Below the pieces are notes generated by a model. That model had not been told where the DNA came from. It saw only the letters and a list, made by a program, of their open reading frames with translations, and made no database searches. Positions 32,063 through 40,920 of a DNA stretch of 64,000 nucleotides are shown one piece after another. The stretch is from positions 55,328-119,327 of the forward strand of contig CAWIJL010000015.1 in the NCBI GenBank assembly GCA_963836405.1, read 5' to 3'. The DNA comes from CAWIJJ01 sp963836405. Lineage in GTDB: Bacteria; Acidobacteriota; Terriglobia; Bryobacterales; Bryobacteraceae. How positions within the stretch are numbered: position 1 is the first letter of the stretch; each line of letters opens with the position of its first letter. The position numbers were made by a program, and so were the translations under genes.

Positions 32063-33131
32063 GCCAAGCACCGAAGATTCCTCGAACTATCCAGGCAAGT
32101 CATCGCACACGGCCGTGGCGATGCTGTTTCGATATCCGACGTGGCACGAATTCTGCTGGAGTCGGCGAAGGAGGATCGCCTGGATTTTCGGTTGGAAGTC
32201 GCCGAACTGCAGCAGTCGCCAACTGCTTCGCTCGGGCAGGTCCGACGAAAATGGGAGCAGCAGCACCTGTTGTCCCGGGCAGAATGGGTCTTTCTCGCTC
32301 AGTACGTTCAAGTCGCCTGTGAAGAGCTATCTGGAACCACGAGACTTCCCAGTCCAGACTCGTTCATCGCGCTGCTCGAAGCACTGCTGGCCGTGCGCTC
32401 TCTCCGCGCCGACCGCGGTGGAAGCCTACCGATTCTACTTGGGCAACCTCGGCGTCCCCGTCTCAACAGTCTTCGAAGAGCGCCATTTCGATCCGGAACT
32501 TCTGCCGCACGCCGTTGCCGATCTAATTCAAGACCTACGCCGGGGGGCAGCCTCGCCGAAGCAGGTTGTTTTTGCCGGTCGTAACCTGTATGTTGCGCTT
32601 CGTGATGAGGTGCTGAGCGATATCGTCGCGCTTAATCGCAGCTTAAGCGCACTTCTCGGGACTCTGTTCCGGCTCGCGGCTCGAGGACACTGGATTCGGG
32701 AGAAACGGCCGTTACCAACGCCGCAGGCATTTCCGGCGACTTCCCCGTTGTTTGAACCTTCAAGTGCAGGACCATTCGAAGTCACTGCCTCTGTGAGTAA
32801 CGACGGTGAACTCGAACTACATCTCGCGATGCACAATCGTGGCGTGAGGTGCCTCCTCAAACCATACCCGGAGATCCGGGAGTTGGAAGCAATTTTGCGC
32901 CACCTTGAACCTGGACAGACATTGGACGGCGTGCACTTCTTCGCTTCGGGCTACACGGCTGAGAAAGATGGGCAAACACTGTTCTCCTTCAGGCGTCGAT
33001 CTGACGATGTGCTCTTCACTTTTTCAGATGGAGACTGGTGCTGTCTGAAAGACTTGTTCTCGGCGGCGCTAGAAAAGCCCGAGCTCAGATTGATGCTGGA
33101 CCGCCTCTCCCTGAAATACGGCGAGACGTAG
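32063..33131 (+). pseudogene. 3' part of the interrupted island gene, also frame-broken
   Basis: The frame continues from the 5' piece at 27842 (KHRRFLELSRQVIAHGRGD, then RILLESAKEDRLDFRLEV) up to LLEALLAVRSLRA at about 32405. There it breaks by one base inside ctctctccgcgcc, and coding resumes in another frame as TAVEAYRFYLGNLGVP through to the stop at 33131 (SLKYGET). The joined product would be about 370 residues, soluble, with no family I recognise; a beta-rich C-terminal part (DGVHFFASGYTAEKDG) is visible. Interrupted by the IS element and then by a frameshift, so non-functional. Confidence 0.6.
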
Positions 33132-33225
33132 GACCTCGTCAGAGGAATTTCTGCGTCACTGACGCGTTCTAACGGCGTCGGAAGTTCGGCTCGCGCCTAC
33201 TGGTGTACGGCAAGAGCAGGCTTCC

Positions 33226-33378
33226 CGGTGGTTGGTGCGATGGCGAGTCTTCTTCATGGCCTGCGCCGAGTTGTGTGAGTACGCTCAGTGGCAGGAATGG
33301 CTCGTGTCCGACTATCTGTTCGATAATCACCCCAGCCTGGGCCGCGAAAGCCGCATCTCTGAAATACGCTCCCGATAA
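33226..33378 (+). pseudogene. C-terminal remnant of a cyclopropane-fatty-acyl-phospholipid-synthase-like methyltransferase
   Basis: One plus-strand frame reads RWRVFFMACAELCEYAQWQE then WLVSDYLF, which matches the conserved C-terminal end (WRVFFMACAELxxY...W.VSHYLF) of CFA-synthase-like SAM methyltransferases, and stops at 33378. Nothing of the catalytic N-terminal part is present. A further short fragment, VIARFGAKVASESPELVKTL, lies at 33417-33492 with its own stop; its source is not identified. The whole 33132-33510 stretch is a gene graveyard. Confidence 0.6.
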
Positions 33379-33510
33379 TCCGGATGGCCTCTTCCATGAT
33401 TCCGATACGGCAAGGTGATCGCTCGTTTCGGCGCTAAGGTTGCGTCTGAATCGCCCGAACTGGTCAAGACCCTCGAAGCGGCGCTGCGTTAGCGCTGAAG
33501 GTCGCTAAGA

Positions 33511-34358
33511 CTAACTGTCTCGGCTGCGGATCTCAACTGCCAGCATGGATACGTCGTCCGCAAGGGCCGAAGGAGCGGACCACCGCTCAGCGCACGCAAT
33601 CACCGCCGTCAGACTGTCGGAGAGGGGCAGGGAGCGGCTCCGCTCCAGTTGCTCCCCGAGTCGCTCCACCCCGAATGCCTGCTCCGCGTCGTTTTCGGCC
33701 TCGATGACGCCGTCCGTCAAGAGGTACAACCGGTCGCCCGGTTCCATCTTGAGGACCTGCTCTTGATAGGTCAAACGGGGGAACAGGCCAATCGGCGCGT
33801 CACCGGCCCGTAGAATTTGCGGTGGTGCGCCGTTTGGAACATACATCGGATCGACATGCCCGGCCGAGATATAGCGGATCTCGTGAGTCCTGGTATCCAG
33901 GATGCCGTAGAAGATGGTGAAATACTGGGCCGTCCGGGGCTCAAACGGAAACTGTTTGTTCAGCCGGGTGGCAACCTCTGCAGGCGATGCGACACGGAAG
34001 GATCCGGTGCCATCGCCGGCGGGCTGATATAGCACGGACTGTTCGGGAATTGCGGATAGCAAGTGGCTCAGTGTGACGGAGAGCAGGGACGAAGCGACGC
34101 CATGGCCCGAGACATCCAGAATATACAGGGCGACTCGGTGGTCATCGAGGATGAACACATTCAGTGTGTCGCCGGCCAGTTCCTCGCACGGCCGGAACGC
34201 CCATGCCATGTTGACTCCGTGGATACGAGGCAAGACCTGTGGCAACAATGCACGCTGCACGACCGTCGCCGCATCCAGGTCCAGTCTCATGCGCTCACCG
34301 GCTGCTTCCAACTTCCGGTTGGCCGTTTGAAGAGCTTGCTCCGTTAACTTCTGCTCAG
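33511..34358 (-). CDS. PP2C/SpoIIE-type phosphatase half of a LOV-phosphatase (frame-broken)
   Basis: The minus-strand frame encodes a coiled-coil linker (VTEQKLTEQALQTANRKLEA) and a SpoIIE/RsbU-like phosphatase of about 255 residues with metal-binding Asp in CEELAGDTLNVF and LYILDVSGHGVASSLLS, and GDRLYLLTDGVIEAEN. Such enzymes dephosphorylate anti-sigma-factor antagonists. The GD in EELAGD is normally followed by Y/F-D; here TLNV, so one metal ligand should be checked. Upstream the LOV domain is in another frame; a single missing base near 34358-34366 would join them. The short frame alone starts only at a TTG (34311). Confidence 0.75.
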
Positions 34359-34742
34359 TGACTCGGACTGCACCCCGATGAAATGTGTGATGTTCCCGGA
34401 ATGGTCACGGACCGGCGTTATTGAGAGGCGATTCCAGAATGAGGCTCCGTCTTTCCGGTAATTCAGCAACTGGACCGTGCATGCGTGCTTCTGACGAATG
34501 GCTGAGCGCAGTTTCTCTAGCGTGTCCGGGTCCGTGCCGGGCCCTTGTAGAAATCGGCAATTACGCCCCATCACTTCTTGAATGGAATAGCCGGTGAGCC
34601 GTTCGAAGCCGGCATTCGCGTAGATGATCGGATTGTCGGGTAGGCGGGCGTCCGCAATCGTCACGCCTTCCGCGGTGGCCGATAGGGCTCTGTCTCGAAG
34701 CTCGAGTTGGGTCTTGAATTCCGTGGCTTGCCTCCTTGGCAT
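34359..34742 (-). CDS. LOV photosensor domain, N-terminal half of a frame-broken LOV-PP2C protein
   Basis: From ATG 34742 the frame gives a complete PAS/LOV core: YANAGFERLTGYSIQEVMGR followed by NCRFLQGPGTDP, with the photo-reactive Cys at residue 62, RKDGASFWNRLSITPVRD and a final strand HFIGVQSE. The NCRFLQ motif and the RKDG and NRL asparagines are those that bind flavin in blue-light LOV receptors. The frame stops 5 codons after the core while the other frame continues into a coiled coil and phosphatase. LOV-PP2C proteins are known general-stress photoreceptors; the intact ancestor here was probably one. Confidence 0.8.
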
Positions 34743-35202
34743 CCGCGGCTTCGGGTCCCTCTCAAAATGTCGCTCGGGCTAATCGGATCGCCGCGCGAGC
34801 CGCGCGTAATCTGGCGCGCAGATGCCACAGTGTAACAAGATACAGCACGGGCGGCCTTGCTTCCTGATGCGCTCCCGGATCGGATTCCGGAGCACCGGCG
34901 CCGCTCCGCTTTGCGGATATCCTGACTGCCGTCGTCGATTAGCGCCAGAGCCGCCGTGACTCCGCGCTGCAACGGCGAGTCCCAATGGAGCGTAAGCACG
35001 GCAACGTCACGTTGAACCGCCGGCATCTCCTGTTCGCACGTTCGTGGCGAACGGACTCGTGACGCTTGAAAGAGTGGCGGCGAACGAGATGCAGAAGAAC
35101 ATCGCGGGCGTTCGGGTAGGCGAGATCGCCCGGAATGCCATTCGAGCGAGGGATTCACGAAGCGAGCGGCGTAGGAGAAGGAGCCCTTTTAAGTTAGGTT
35201 CG
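34743..35202. other. No supported gene; probable debris
   Basis: Both strands carry only short frames with unconvincing composition. No family was recognised. The right edge adjoins the 3' end of the ISL3 transposase, so one terminus of that element should lie near 35175-35205. Confidence 0.4.
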
Positions 35203-36456
35203 TCAGAAAAAATCGTGGGTTGATTCGGGCTCGGGCAGTTTGCCAAGTGAGTGATAGAGCGCGAGTTCGAGGCAGCGGAAGGTGCGGAACCCGTAGGATT
35301 TTCTCATGGTGACTTTGGCTTTGTTGTTCAGACCCTCGACGACGCCGCTGGAAAGCAGCTTTTGAGCCCGGAAGTAGTTGAGGATTAGTTCGCGGTGTTC
35401 GCGCAGGGAACGGGCGATTTTCTTCATCGGCTCGATGCGGGAGCGCATCACCTGACGGCACCATTCGTCGAGGAACTTCCCAGCCCAGGTGGCGGAGTTG
35501 TAGTCCCAGAGTTGCTGAAAGGCTTCCTTAAGAAGGTAAGCGCGGACGGTCCTCAGGTTGTAGCGGAGGAGGTCGCGCAGCCGGAAGCGCTGTTCGGTCT
35601 TCAGATTCTCTTCGCGTTTGAGCAGTAGCCAGCGTGACTTCTTCAGAACGGGCGTCCGGCCTTCCATGGCCATACGGCGCGATTCTCCGGCGCGGATCTC
35701 ATCGAGAGCCTTGTTCATCTTCGCCACGATATGGAAACGATCGAGGATGTGGAGAGCCTCGGAGCACTTCTCGCGGATGACCTTCAAATAGGGCTCCCAC
35801 ATGTCGGAACAGACGAAGACGATCTTCGAGGCCACTTCGTCACCGATCGTGGTGAAGAATCCCTGAAAGGATTCGATCGTTCTTTCTTTTCCGACCCAAA
35901 GCAGGCGCGTAACGTCGAGGTCGATCTGGTAAACCAGCGTCAGATACTTGTGGCCTTTGGCGTATTGGATCTCGTCAACTCCGATGGCGTCGATCTGGCC
36001 GAGAGTGCGATGCGCGAGTCCAAAGGCGACGATATGCTCGACGGCGTCGAAAACCTTTTCCCATGAAGTATGGAATGCTTCGGCCGTTTCCTTCCACGAA
36101 AGGCGGCGCGCCCAGCGGGCCAGAAACAGCATATAGGCATTGGTCAAGGTACGCTTGCCATCGCCCCAGGGCACTTCCTCGACGACGACTGCCTGACAAC
36201 GGCGGCAATCGACGCGACGCATGGAATACAGCAGAAAAACCAGAAAGCCCCAAAAGGGAATGAACTCGAAACGGCGCTCGGGGAGCTGATCGTATCCGGG
36301 GGCCGACTGATGGCAGCGCGAACAAACCGCCACCGAACCCTTGCGCGGACGCACCGCAATCTCAATACTCTTATGATCGGAGCTGAAACCGGCCTGCCGG
36401 TAAACAAACCCCGGAAAGCGGTGACAGCGGTTTAGAATCGTGATGAGCTGAAGCAT
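35203..36456 (-). CDS. ISL3-family transposase
   Basis: The protein (417 residues from ATG 36456, MLQLITILNRCHRF; open to 36507) has an N-terminal zinc-finger-like region with CSRCH and CRRCQ, an HTH (LSWKETAEAFHTSWEKVFDA) and the DDE_Tnp_ISL3 core: GVDEIQYAKGHKYLTLVYQI, IVFVCSDMWEPYLKVI and SGVVEGLNNKAKVTMRK with the final Glu. All three acidic residues are present, so it may be active. Terminal inverted repeats could not be set with confidence; the left end probably lies close to the stop (35180-35203). Its start region overlaps that of the divergent gene at 36455. Confidence 0.9.
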   Translation of the reverse strand: MLQLITILNRCHRFPGFVYRQAGFSSDHKSIEIAVRPRKGSVAVCSRCHQSAPGYDQLPERRFEFIPFWGFLVFLLYSMRRVDCRRCQAVVVEEVPWGDGKRTLTNAYMLFLARWARRLSWKETAEAFHTSWEKVFDAVEHIVAFGLAHRTLGQIDAIGVDEIQYAKGHKYLTLVYQIDLDVTRLLWVGKERTIESFQGFFTTIGDEVASKIVFVCSDMWEPYLKVIREKCSEALHILDRFHIVAKMNKALDEIRAGESRRMAMEGRTPVLKKSRWLLLKREENLKTEQRFRLRDLLRYNLRTVRAYLLKEAFQQLWDYNSATWAGKFLDEWCRQVMRSRIEPMKKIARSLREHRELILNYFRAQKLLSSGVVEGLNNKAKVTMRKSYGFRTFRCLELALYHSLGKLPEPESTHDFF

Positions 36457-36886
36457 GAAGTGGAAGATCGCGAGGGCGAGAACTACCAAAATAACCCGCG
36501 CCACCACCGCGGCGCGTCACGACCTTGAACACTATTGCCGGGATCTGAACGGCTGGCCACGTTCATGGATGGGGCTGGAAAAGGATCTGCCGCCCGGCGA
36601 ACAGTTGCTGGCCCTGTTCCGGCCCTTCCTCGAAAACCTGGCAGTGTCAGACCTGTCGCCGAAGACGATCCAGAAACATATCGATAACATGTGGGCATTG
36701 GGCGGGGAGTTCATCCGCGATCTCCACAGCGATTCTTCTCTGAGAAAGAAGCCAGTGGAGTTGGTTCTCCGCCAGATGATCGAGTACGGCGGGCCTCTCC
36801 TCTATCACGGCGGGGAAGATCAGCAGAGATCCTTCGATTCCACGTGCCGCAAGTTCCACCGGTTCCTCACCAAGACGGCTCGCTGA
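36455..36886 (+). CDS. Conserved hypothetical protein, probably missing its native 5' end
   Basis: The 143-residue frame reads like a protein from about residue 22 on: DLEHYCRDLNGWPRSWMGLE, LPPGEQLLALFRPFLENLAV, SDLSPKTIQKHIDNMWALGG and SLRKKPVELVLRQMIEYGGP. I recognise this as a widespread bacterial family of unknown function; the SPKTIQKHIDNMW part resembles a SAM-like/HTH helix. The first 20 residues overlap the transposase start and are low-quality, so the ISL3 element may have replaced the original start. Confidence 0.55.
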   Translation: MKWKIARARTTKITRATTAARHDLEHYCRDLNGWPRSWMGLEKDLPPGEQLLALFRPFLENLAVSDLSPKTIQKHIDNMWALGGEFIRDLHSDSSLRKKPVELVLRQMIEYGGPLLYHGGEDQQRSFDSTCRKFHRFLTKTAR

Positions 36887-37340
36887 CGCTCGCCGTCACC
36901 CACAAATTCCCCCGAGGAGGCTTAAGTTAAGCCGACGTCGCGCGCGACCTGTGGATCAGGAGATCGATAGGGCAGGAACGATTCACCCGCTACGCGCTCT
37001 CCCGTAGTTGCGTGCAGGACAGTGCAGGCAGATCGCGGTTCCACTGAGGCTGCGTAATGGCTACACCGTGGCTTTCGTGAAACTCTCCGCTGAGTTCCTC
37101 AGGTAGGGCGTGGAGCAATGTCGCGATGAGGGCCGTAATAGCTAATGTTCGGGAGAGCGCAATTGAGCATATCCGACCCGAGCAGGACTGTGGTTTCAGC
37201 AATATGGAAGTTGGCCGCCCCGCTGCGGAACCCCGGTCCGCAGGCGCGCGACCGGATGGGCGCGAGCCACGACGCAGCCGCAACTCTAGCGGACATCCCG
37301 CCGATCCACCTGCTCGCCATGTAAGTAGCCGGACGCGAGC
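36887..37340. other. No supported gene
   Basis: About 450 bases between the hypothetical gene and the carboxylesterase. One minus-strand frame gives HALPEELSGEFHESHGVAIT near 37055-37120 that might be a relic, but no start, site or family supports a gene. This seems to be the right margin of the accessory region. Confidence 0.4.
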
Positions 37341-39026
37341 TCAGCCCCGCCTGCCGCCGCCGATCGGGGCGGCTTGGGGCAGAAGCGACATCAGCTTGTC
37401 ATCGTCCACTGAGCGGAGTTCGCTGACGGTGTCGAAGACCATGGTTTCCCGGCCGGACAGGGTGTAGGGTTTCCAGGCGAGGCCCGCTTGGGATGGATCA
37501 CCCGTGCGGGCGAAGTTCACCCAGGCCTTAGATACTTGATCCTGCAAAGCCAGGGCCGCGGGCCCCCCGCCAGTAGCGATGCGAATGTGCGGCTCACTCA
37601 GCGCGTGGAACGCAAAGGCGATTTCGGAGCAATGGAATGCGGTAACCCCACCGTTTACCGGATACTCGTAGGTAAACATGTAGTTGTAGACGGGCGCTTT
37701 GGTCTTTTCGAGTTTTCTTGCCAAACTGCTCTTCGAGCCGGGGCGGAACCTGCCGTCTACGAACAGAACGTCTTGAATCTTCTTGCGCGGATATAGCTTC
37801 GTGTACTCGGCAACGATGGCGTCCTTCTTGTCGCCGAATGCGGCGTCGAGTTTCTCATCCACTTCTTTCCGGGACCACTCGTTCTTCGTGAACTCCTGTT
37901 TTGCCATGTTGCTGCTGAACTCGCTAAGGACGTTGCCCACCATGTACGGAATAGTTTCGGCCCAATCGCAGAACTCACGCATTACATACTGGTCGTCGGC
38001 GATCGGGTTCCAGCCCATTCCCCCTCCCCCTTGAACTTGCCTGGCCAGGGTTTGATTGGCAGCATTCCCGGCGGCCAGAAGGTCGCGATAGGGAACGCTC
38101 TTGAATTTGTCGATCTGGGCGCCGGTCAGATTTAGATTCTTAAGCGTTTCGGCGGTGACCGCTTGCTGCTGCTGGATCACCTTGGCGGGATCGGTGTTGC
38201 GATAATTCAGCGCACCGCCACTTTGGCAGATCACCTTGTGGAAGAGGCCCTTGGCCGCCGGCATGTGCATCAGCCGGGTCACCTTTCCGCCTCCGCCGGA
38301 CTGACCGAAGATCGTGACGTTCCCGGGATCGCCACCGAACGCCTCGATATTCTCGCGAATCCACTGCAGGCCCGCCACCAGGTCGGCCATCCCCGCATTG
38401 CGCGAGTTGGCATACTCCGGGCCGTACGCCGATAAATCCAGGGTTCCGATGATGTTCAACCGGTGATTGAGGCTGACCGCGACCACGTCGCCGAATTCAC
38501 TCAGCGCCTTGCCGTCGTACGCGTAGGACTCCATGGACGAGCCGTTGGTGAACCCGCCACCGTGCATCCAGACCATCACGGGTTTCTTCGCCGCCGGCGC
38601 CGGGTTCTGGGTCCAGATGTTCAAGACCTGGCAATGTTCGTTCTCCACCCAGAAGCGGTGAGGAAACACGAAGTCGTCACCGCCGACGGAGGTCGCCTGC
38701 GGGATAGGGCAGACCGGTCCCCAAGTCTGTGCGCCCTTGATGCCTTCCCATGCTTTCACCGGCTTCGGCATCTCAAAGCGTTCCGCCTCGGCGTACGGCA
38801 CTCCCAGGAACGTGAGCGTCTTTCCGTCTCGGAAGCCGCGGAGCTTTCCGGCTCTTACCTGGACCACAGGCGGGTTCAGGTTCGGCGCTACCGCGGGCGC
38901 GGTGCCGGTTTTCTGTTTCTCCTGGCCTGATGCGTTGCCGGCTGCGAGCGCGACCCCGGCGGCCGCACCTCGGGCGAGCAAGCTGCGGCGGTTCATCTTT
39001 TCCGATTGTGGCGTCTGGGTTCCCAT
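37341..39026 (-). CDS. Tat-exported type-B carboxylesterase
   Basis: The 561-residue protein starts at ATG 39026 (GAGGA 8 bases upstream) and carries a twin-arginine leader KMNRRSLLARGAAAGVALAA. Carboxylesterase signatures follow: TFLGVPYAEAERF, the oxyanion hole VMVWMHGGGFTNG, and FGQSGGGGKVT with nucleophile Ser243. A late His in AFHCSEIAFAFH is the likely triad member. It is the left-most secreted enzyme of the rhamnoside locus, and its relative in the same window at 53458 shares the leader type and Gly-rich style. Deacylation of decorated glycans or phenolic glycosides is a reasonable role. Confidence 0.88.
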   Translation of the reverse strand: MGTQTPQSEKMNRRSLLARGAAAGVALAAGNASGQEKQKTGTAPAVAPNLNPPVVQVRAGKLRGFRDGKTLTFLGVPYAEAERFEMPKPVKAWEGIKGAQTWGPVCPIPQATSVGGDDFVFPHRFWVENEHCQVLNIWTQNPAPAAKKPVMVWMHGGGFTNGSSMESYAYDGKALSEFGDVVAVSLNHRLNIIGTLDLSAYGPEYANSRNAGMADLVAGLQWIRENIEAFGGDPGNVTIFGQSGGGGKVTRLMHMPAAKGLFHKVICQSGGALNYRNTDPAKVIQQQQAVTAETLKNLNLTGAQIDKFKSVPYRDLLAAGNAANQTLARQVQGGGGMGWNPIADDQYVMREFCDWAETIPYMVGNVLSEFSSNMAKQEFTKNEWSRKEVDEKLDAAFGDKKDAIVAEYTKLYPRKKIQDVLFVDGRFRPGSKSSLARKLEKTKAPVYNYMFTYEYPVNGGVTAFHCSEIAFAFHALSEPHIRIATGGGPAALALQDQVSKAWVNFARTGDPSQAGLAWKPYTLSGRETMVFDTVSELRSVDDDKLMSLLPQAAPIGGGRRG

Positions 39027-39045
39027 CTTCCTTGTCCTCGAATTG

Positions 39046-39507
39046 TCATTTTGCAGTCTTTAGAATCCCGTGTCCAGCGCCACGCCTTGATGGCGCCAGA
39101 AGCTCCGTAGGCGGTATCCCAATTACTCTGACGTTTTGACGGCTGGATACCAGAACCGCGGCCTCGGCGCCCCGCATGGAACCGGGCGAGAAAGACACGA
39201 TGACGCTGAGCGAGGGCCAAAGCCTCAGCAGGTCATGCGTGAAATAGAACGCACGATCCTCATCGTCAACCCCGAATCGAACAGCGGTGAGGATTACGGC
39301 CGGGTGCTCCCGTACGAGCCTCGAACGGAATGCCTCGAACGCGTCACCGTACGTCTCCGCGAGAACCGCGATGTCGCCTGCGCCGCCGATGAGGTCCGCC
39401 GCCTGATCGGCAAGGGCGTGGCTGATCCCCAAAGAGGCAGGATCCGGGCCCGCCGCCGGATCGGTCAGATCGCAGCTTCGGCGCTTGTGGCGGGGGAACT
39501 TCGGCAT
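39046..39507 (-). CDS. Uncharacterised small protein
   Basis: The frame from ATG 39507 gives 153 residues with plausible composition (ADLIGGAGDIAVLAETYGDA, HPAVILTAVRFGVDDEDRA, FYFTHDLLRLWPSLSVIVSF). The alternating hydrophobic strands resemble a response-regulator- or Rossmann-like fold, without recognisable catalytic residues. The frame is open further upstream. The opposite strand also holds an open frame, less protein-like. No family recognised. Confidence 0.4.
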   Translation of the reverse strand: MPKFPRHKRRSCDLTDPAAGPDPASLGISHALADQAADLIGGAGDIAVLAETYGDAFEAFRSRLVREHPAVILTAVRFGVDDEDRAFYFTHDLLRLWPSLSVIVSFSPGSMRGAEAAVLVSSRQNVRVIGIPPTELLAPSRRGAGHGILKTAK

Positions 39508-39700
39508 TTCAATTCTGGGACGACTTTGGGGGCGGACTTGCCCCATCGTAAAGCTAGCCACGGTCCAAGGCAACGGTCTTATCCGAGAATTCGAGAGGAT
39601 CACGGCAAGGCTCGATTGCTCAATCACTTGCCCGGCCGTAAATGGCCCGTAAAGACGTTAATCCTCGGACTGCTCCTACGGCAACACCTCGGCAGCGACA

Positions 39701-40888
39701 CTACCAAACGTGGCTGGCTACCAGTTGCGGCTCTCCCCAGTCCTCGGTGACGAGTTTGGTCTGAATGACGAGTTCAATATTGTGTCGCTCCCACCCCGCC
39801 GGGAGGCGCTGATCCAGTTGGCCGAGGTACTTGGGGTTGGTCACGAACTCCATGGCCGCGGCACTTCCCCTCTCGCCCAGTCCGGCGAGAGCGAGCATCG
39901 TTTGGCCGGTGCTCGGATCCGCCGCCCGCGCGATTAACGCGTAGTCCGTGGTCAGTCCGGGAGCCATTGGAGCGGCCCAATTGCGTGATGGATCCTGCCG
40001 GTCGACAATGCGCCGGATCAGCCGTTCCCGGTCCAGTTCCAGGAAGAACCGGAACGAAGCCAACGAACGCCGCGTCAACGGATTGTTGAATGCGCCCAGC
40101 AGGATGAAGGGGCCACGCCGTAACCGCGGTACCGTGACATTCCGGGCGAGTTCGAGTTCTGCGATCTTGCCGTGGCCGTGCAGAAACGCGGCTAATTTTG
40201 CGGACGATTCCTGCACGCTGAGAAACAGTTTGGGGTCAATTGTCTCCGTCACGGCCGGTCTGCCCTGTTGCGTAGTGCGCTGCGGCGGCGACGCCGCCAT
40301 TAGTGTCTCGGTCACCACCAGAACCGACTCGTTGCCCTGGAAAATCGGGCTCCAGAAGCGCTCGATCGCCGGTTTTGGCGCCCGAAGCCAAATCGCCCCG
40401 GAGATTACGGCGGCCGCCGTCAACAATGTAACCGCTCCCCACACCAGTCGGCGACGCGCCGGACGCACTGGAGCGATGACCGGCGGCGGTAGCACCGCTT
40501 CGGCGGGGGCTGATCGGAACTCGGGAAGATAGCCGCCGACCGGCAGAGAGATTCTCAACTCGCGTGCGTGTTCCGGTTCCGAGTAGTATTCCTCGAGGCG
40601 CTTGCGCACCTCGGAAGCGGTGTTCCGGACTACCGGATCGGCGCTCGTGTCGTACTCGGCGGAGCGCTTGAAGACGGCGACGCCGAGGGAGCGTTCCTTC
40701 AAGTCGTCGCCGCCGTCTTCGAGGGCTTTCTGCACAACATACTGCAGGAATGCCGGGTACCGCCGGCTGTGCTGAAACAGGCGGCTGGCCAGTATTCGAT
40801 CCAATTGGGCCAGCACCGCGTCGCGGTCGAGCCCGCCCGGGGGAGGCAACTCCACACTCTCTCGCACGGCTTTGTCCGGAGGTCTCAC
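39701..40888 (-). CDS. Membrane regulator-like protein with DPVVR/LRKRL N-domain
   Basis: The 395-residue protein (GTG start) has an N-terminal cytoplasmic domain at about 20-120 with LASRLFQHSRRYPAFLQYVV, KERSLGVAVFKRSAEYDTSA and DPVVRNTASEVRKRLEEYY, one membrane helix at about 150-172 (LVWGAVTLLTAAAVISGAIW) and a C-terminal extracytoplasmic domain ending EPQLVASHVW. A paralog with the same layout and the same ending (FLAAHFW) is at 47767. The N-domain occurs in Acidobacteriota beside DNA-binding or sensor modules, so a one-component membrane sensor is likely. It is 32 bases upstream of nothing on its strand; the rhamnosidase gene stops just before it. Confidence 0.65.
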   Translation of the reverse strand: MRPPDKAVRESVELPPPGGLDRDAVLAQLDRILASRLFQHSRRYPAFLQYVVQKALEDGGDDLKERSLGVAVFKRSAEYDTSADPVVRNTASEVRKRLEEYYSEPEHARELRISLPVGGYLPEFRSAPAEAVLPPPVIAPVRPARRRLVWGAVTLLTAAAVISGAIWLRAPKPAIERFWSPIFQGNESVLVVTETLMAASPPQRTTQQGRPAVTETIDPKLFLSVQESSAKLAAFLHGHGKIAELELARNVTVPRLRRGPFILLGAFNNPLTRRSLASFRFFLELDRERLIRRIVDRQDPSRNWAAPMAPGLTTDYALIARAADPSTGQTMLALAGLGERGSAAAMEFVTNPKYLGQLDQRLPAGWERHNIELVIQTKLVTEDWGEPQLVASHVW

Positions 40889-40920
40889 CTGGGCATATTA
40901 TATCGGTCCCGCGCTGCGCA

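Noticed and set aside
35007..35246. 79-codon minus-strand frame beside the ISL3 transposase
   Set aside because: It runs through the probable terminus of the element and has no start signal or family.
35175..36960. TAAGTTAGG at 35191 and TAAGTTAAG at 36921 as ends of the ISL3 element
   Set aside because: They are short direct, not inverted, copies and the gene at 36455 would lie inside the element; not strong enough to set termini.
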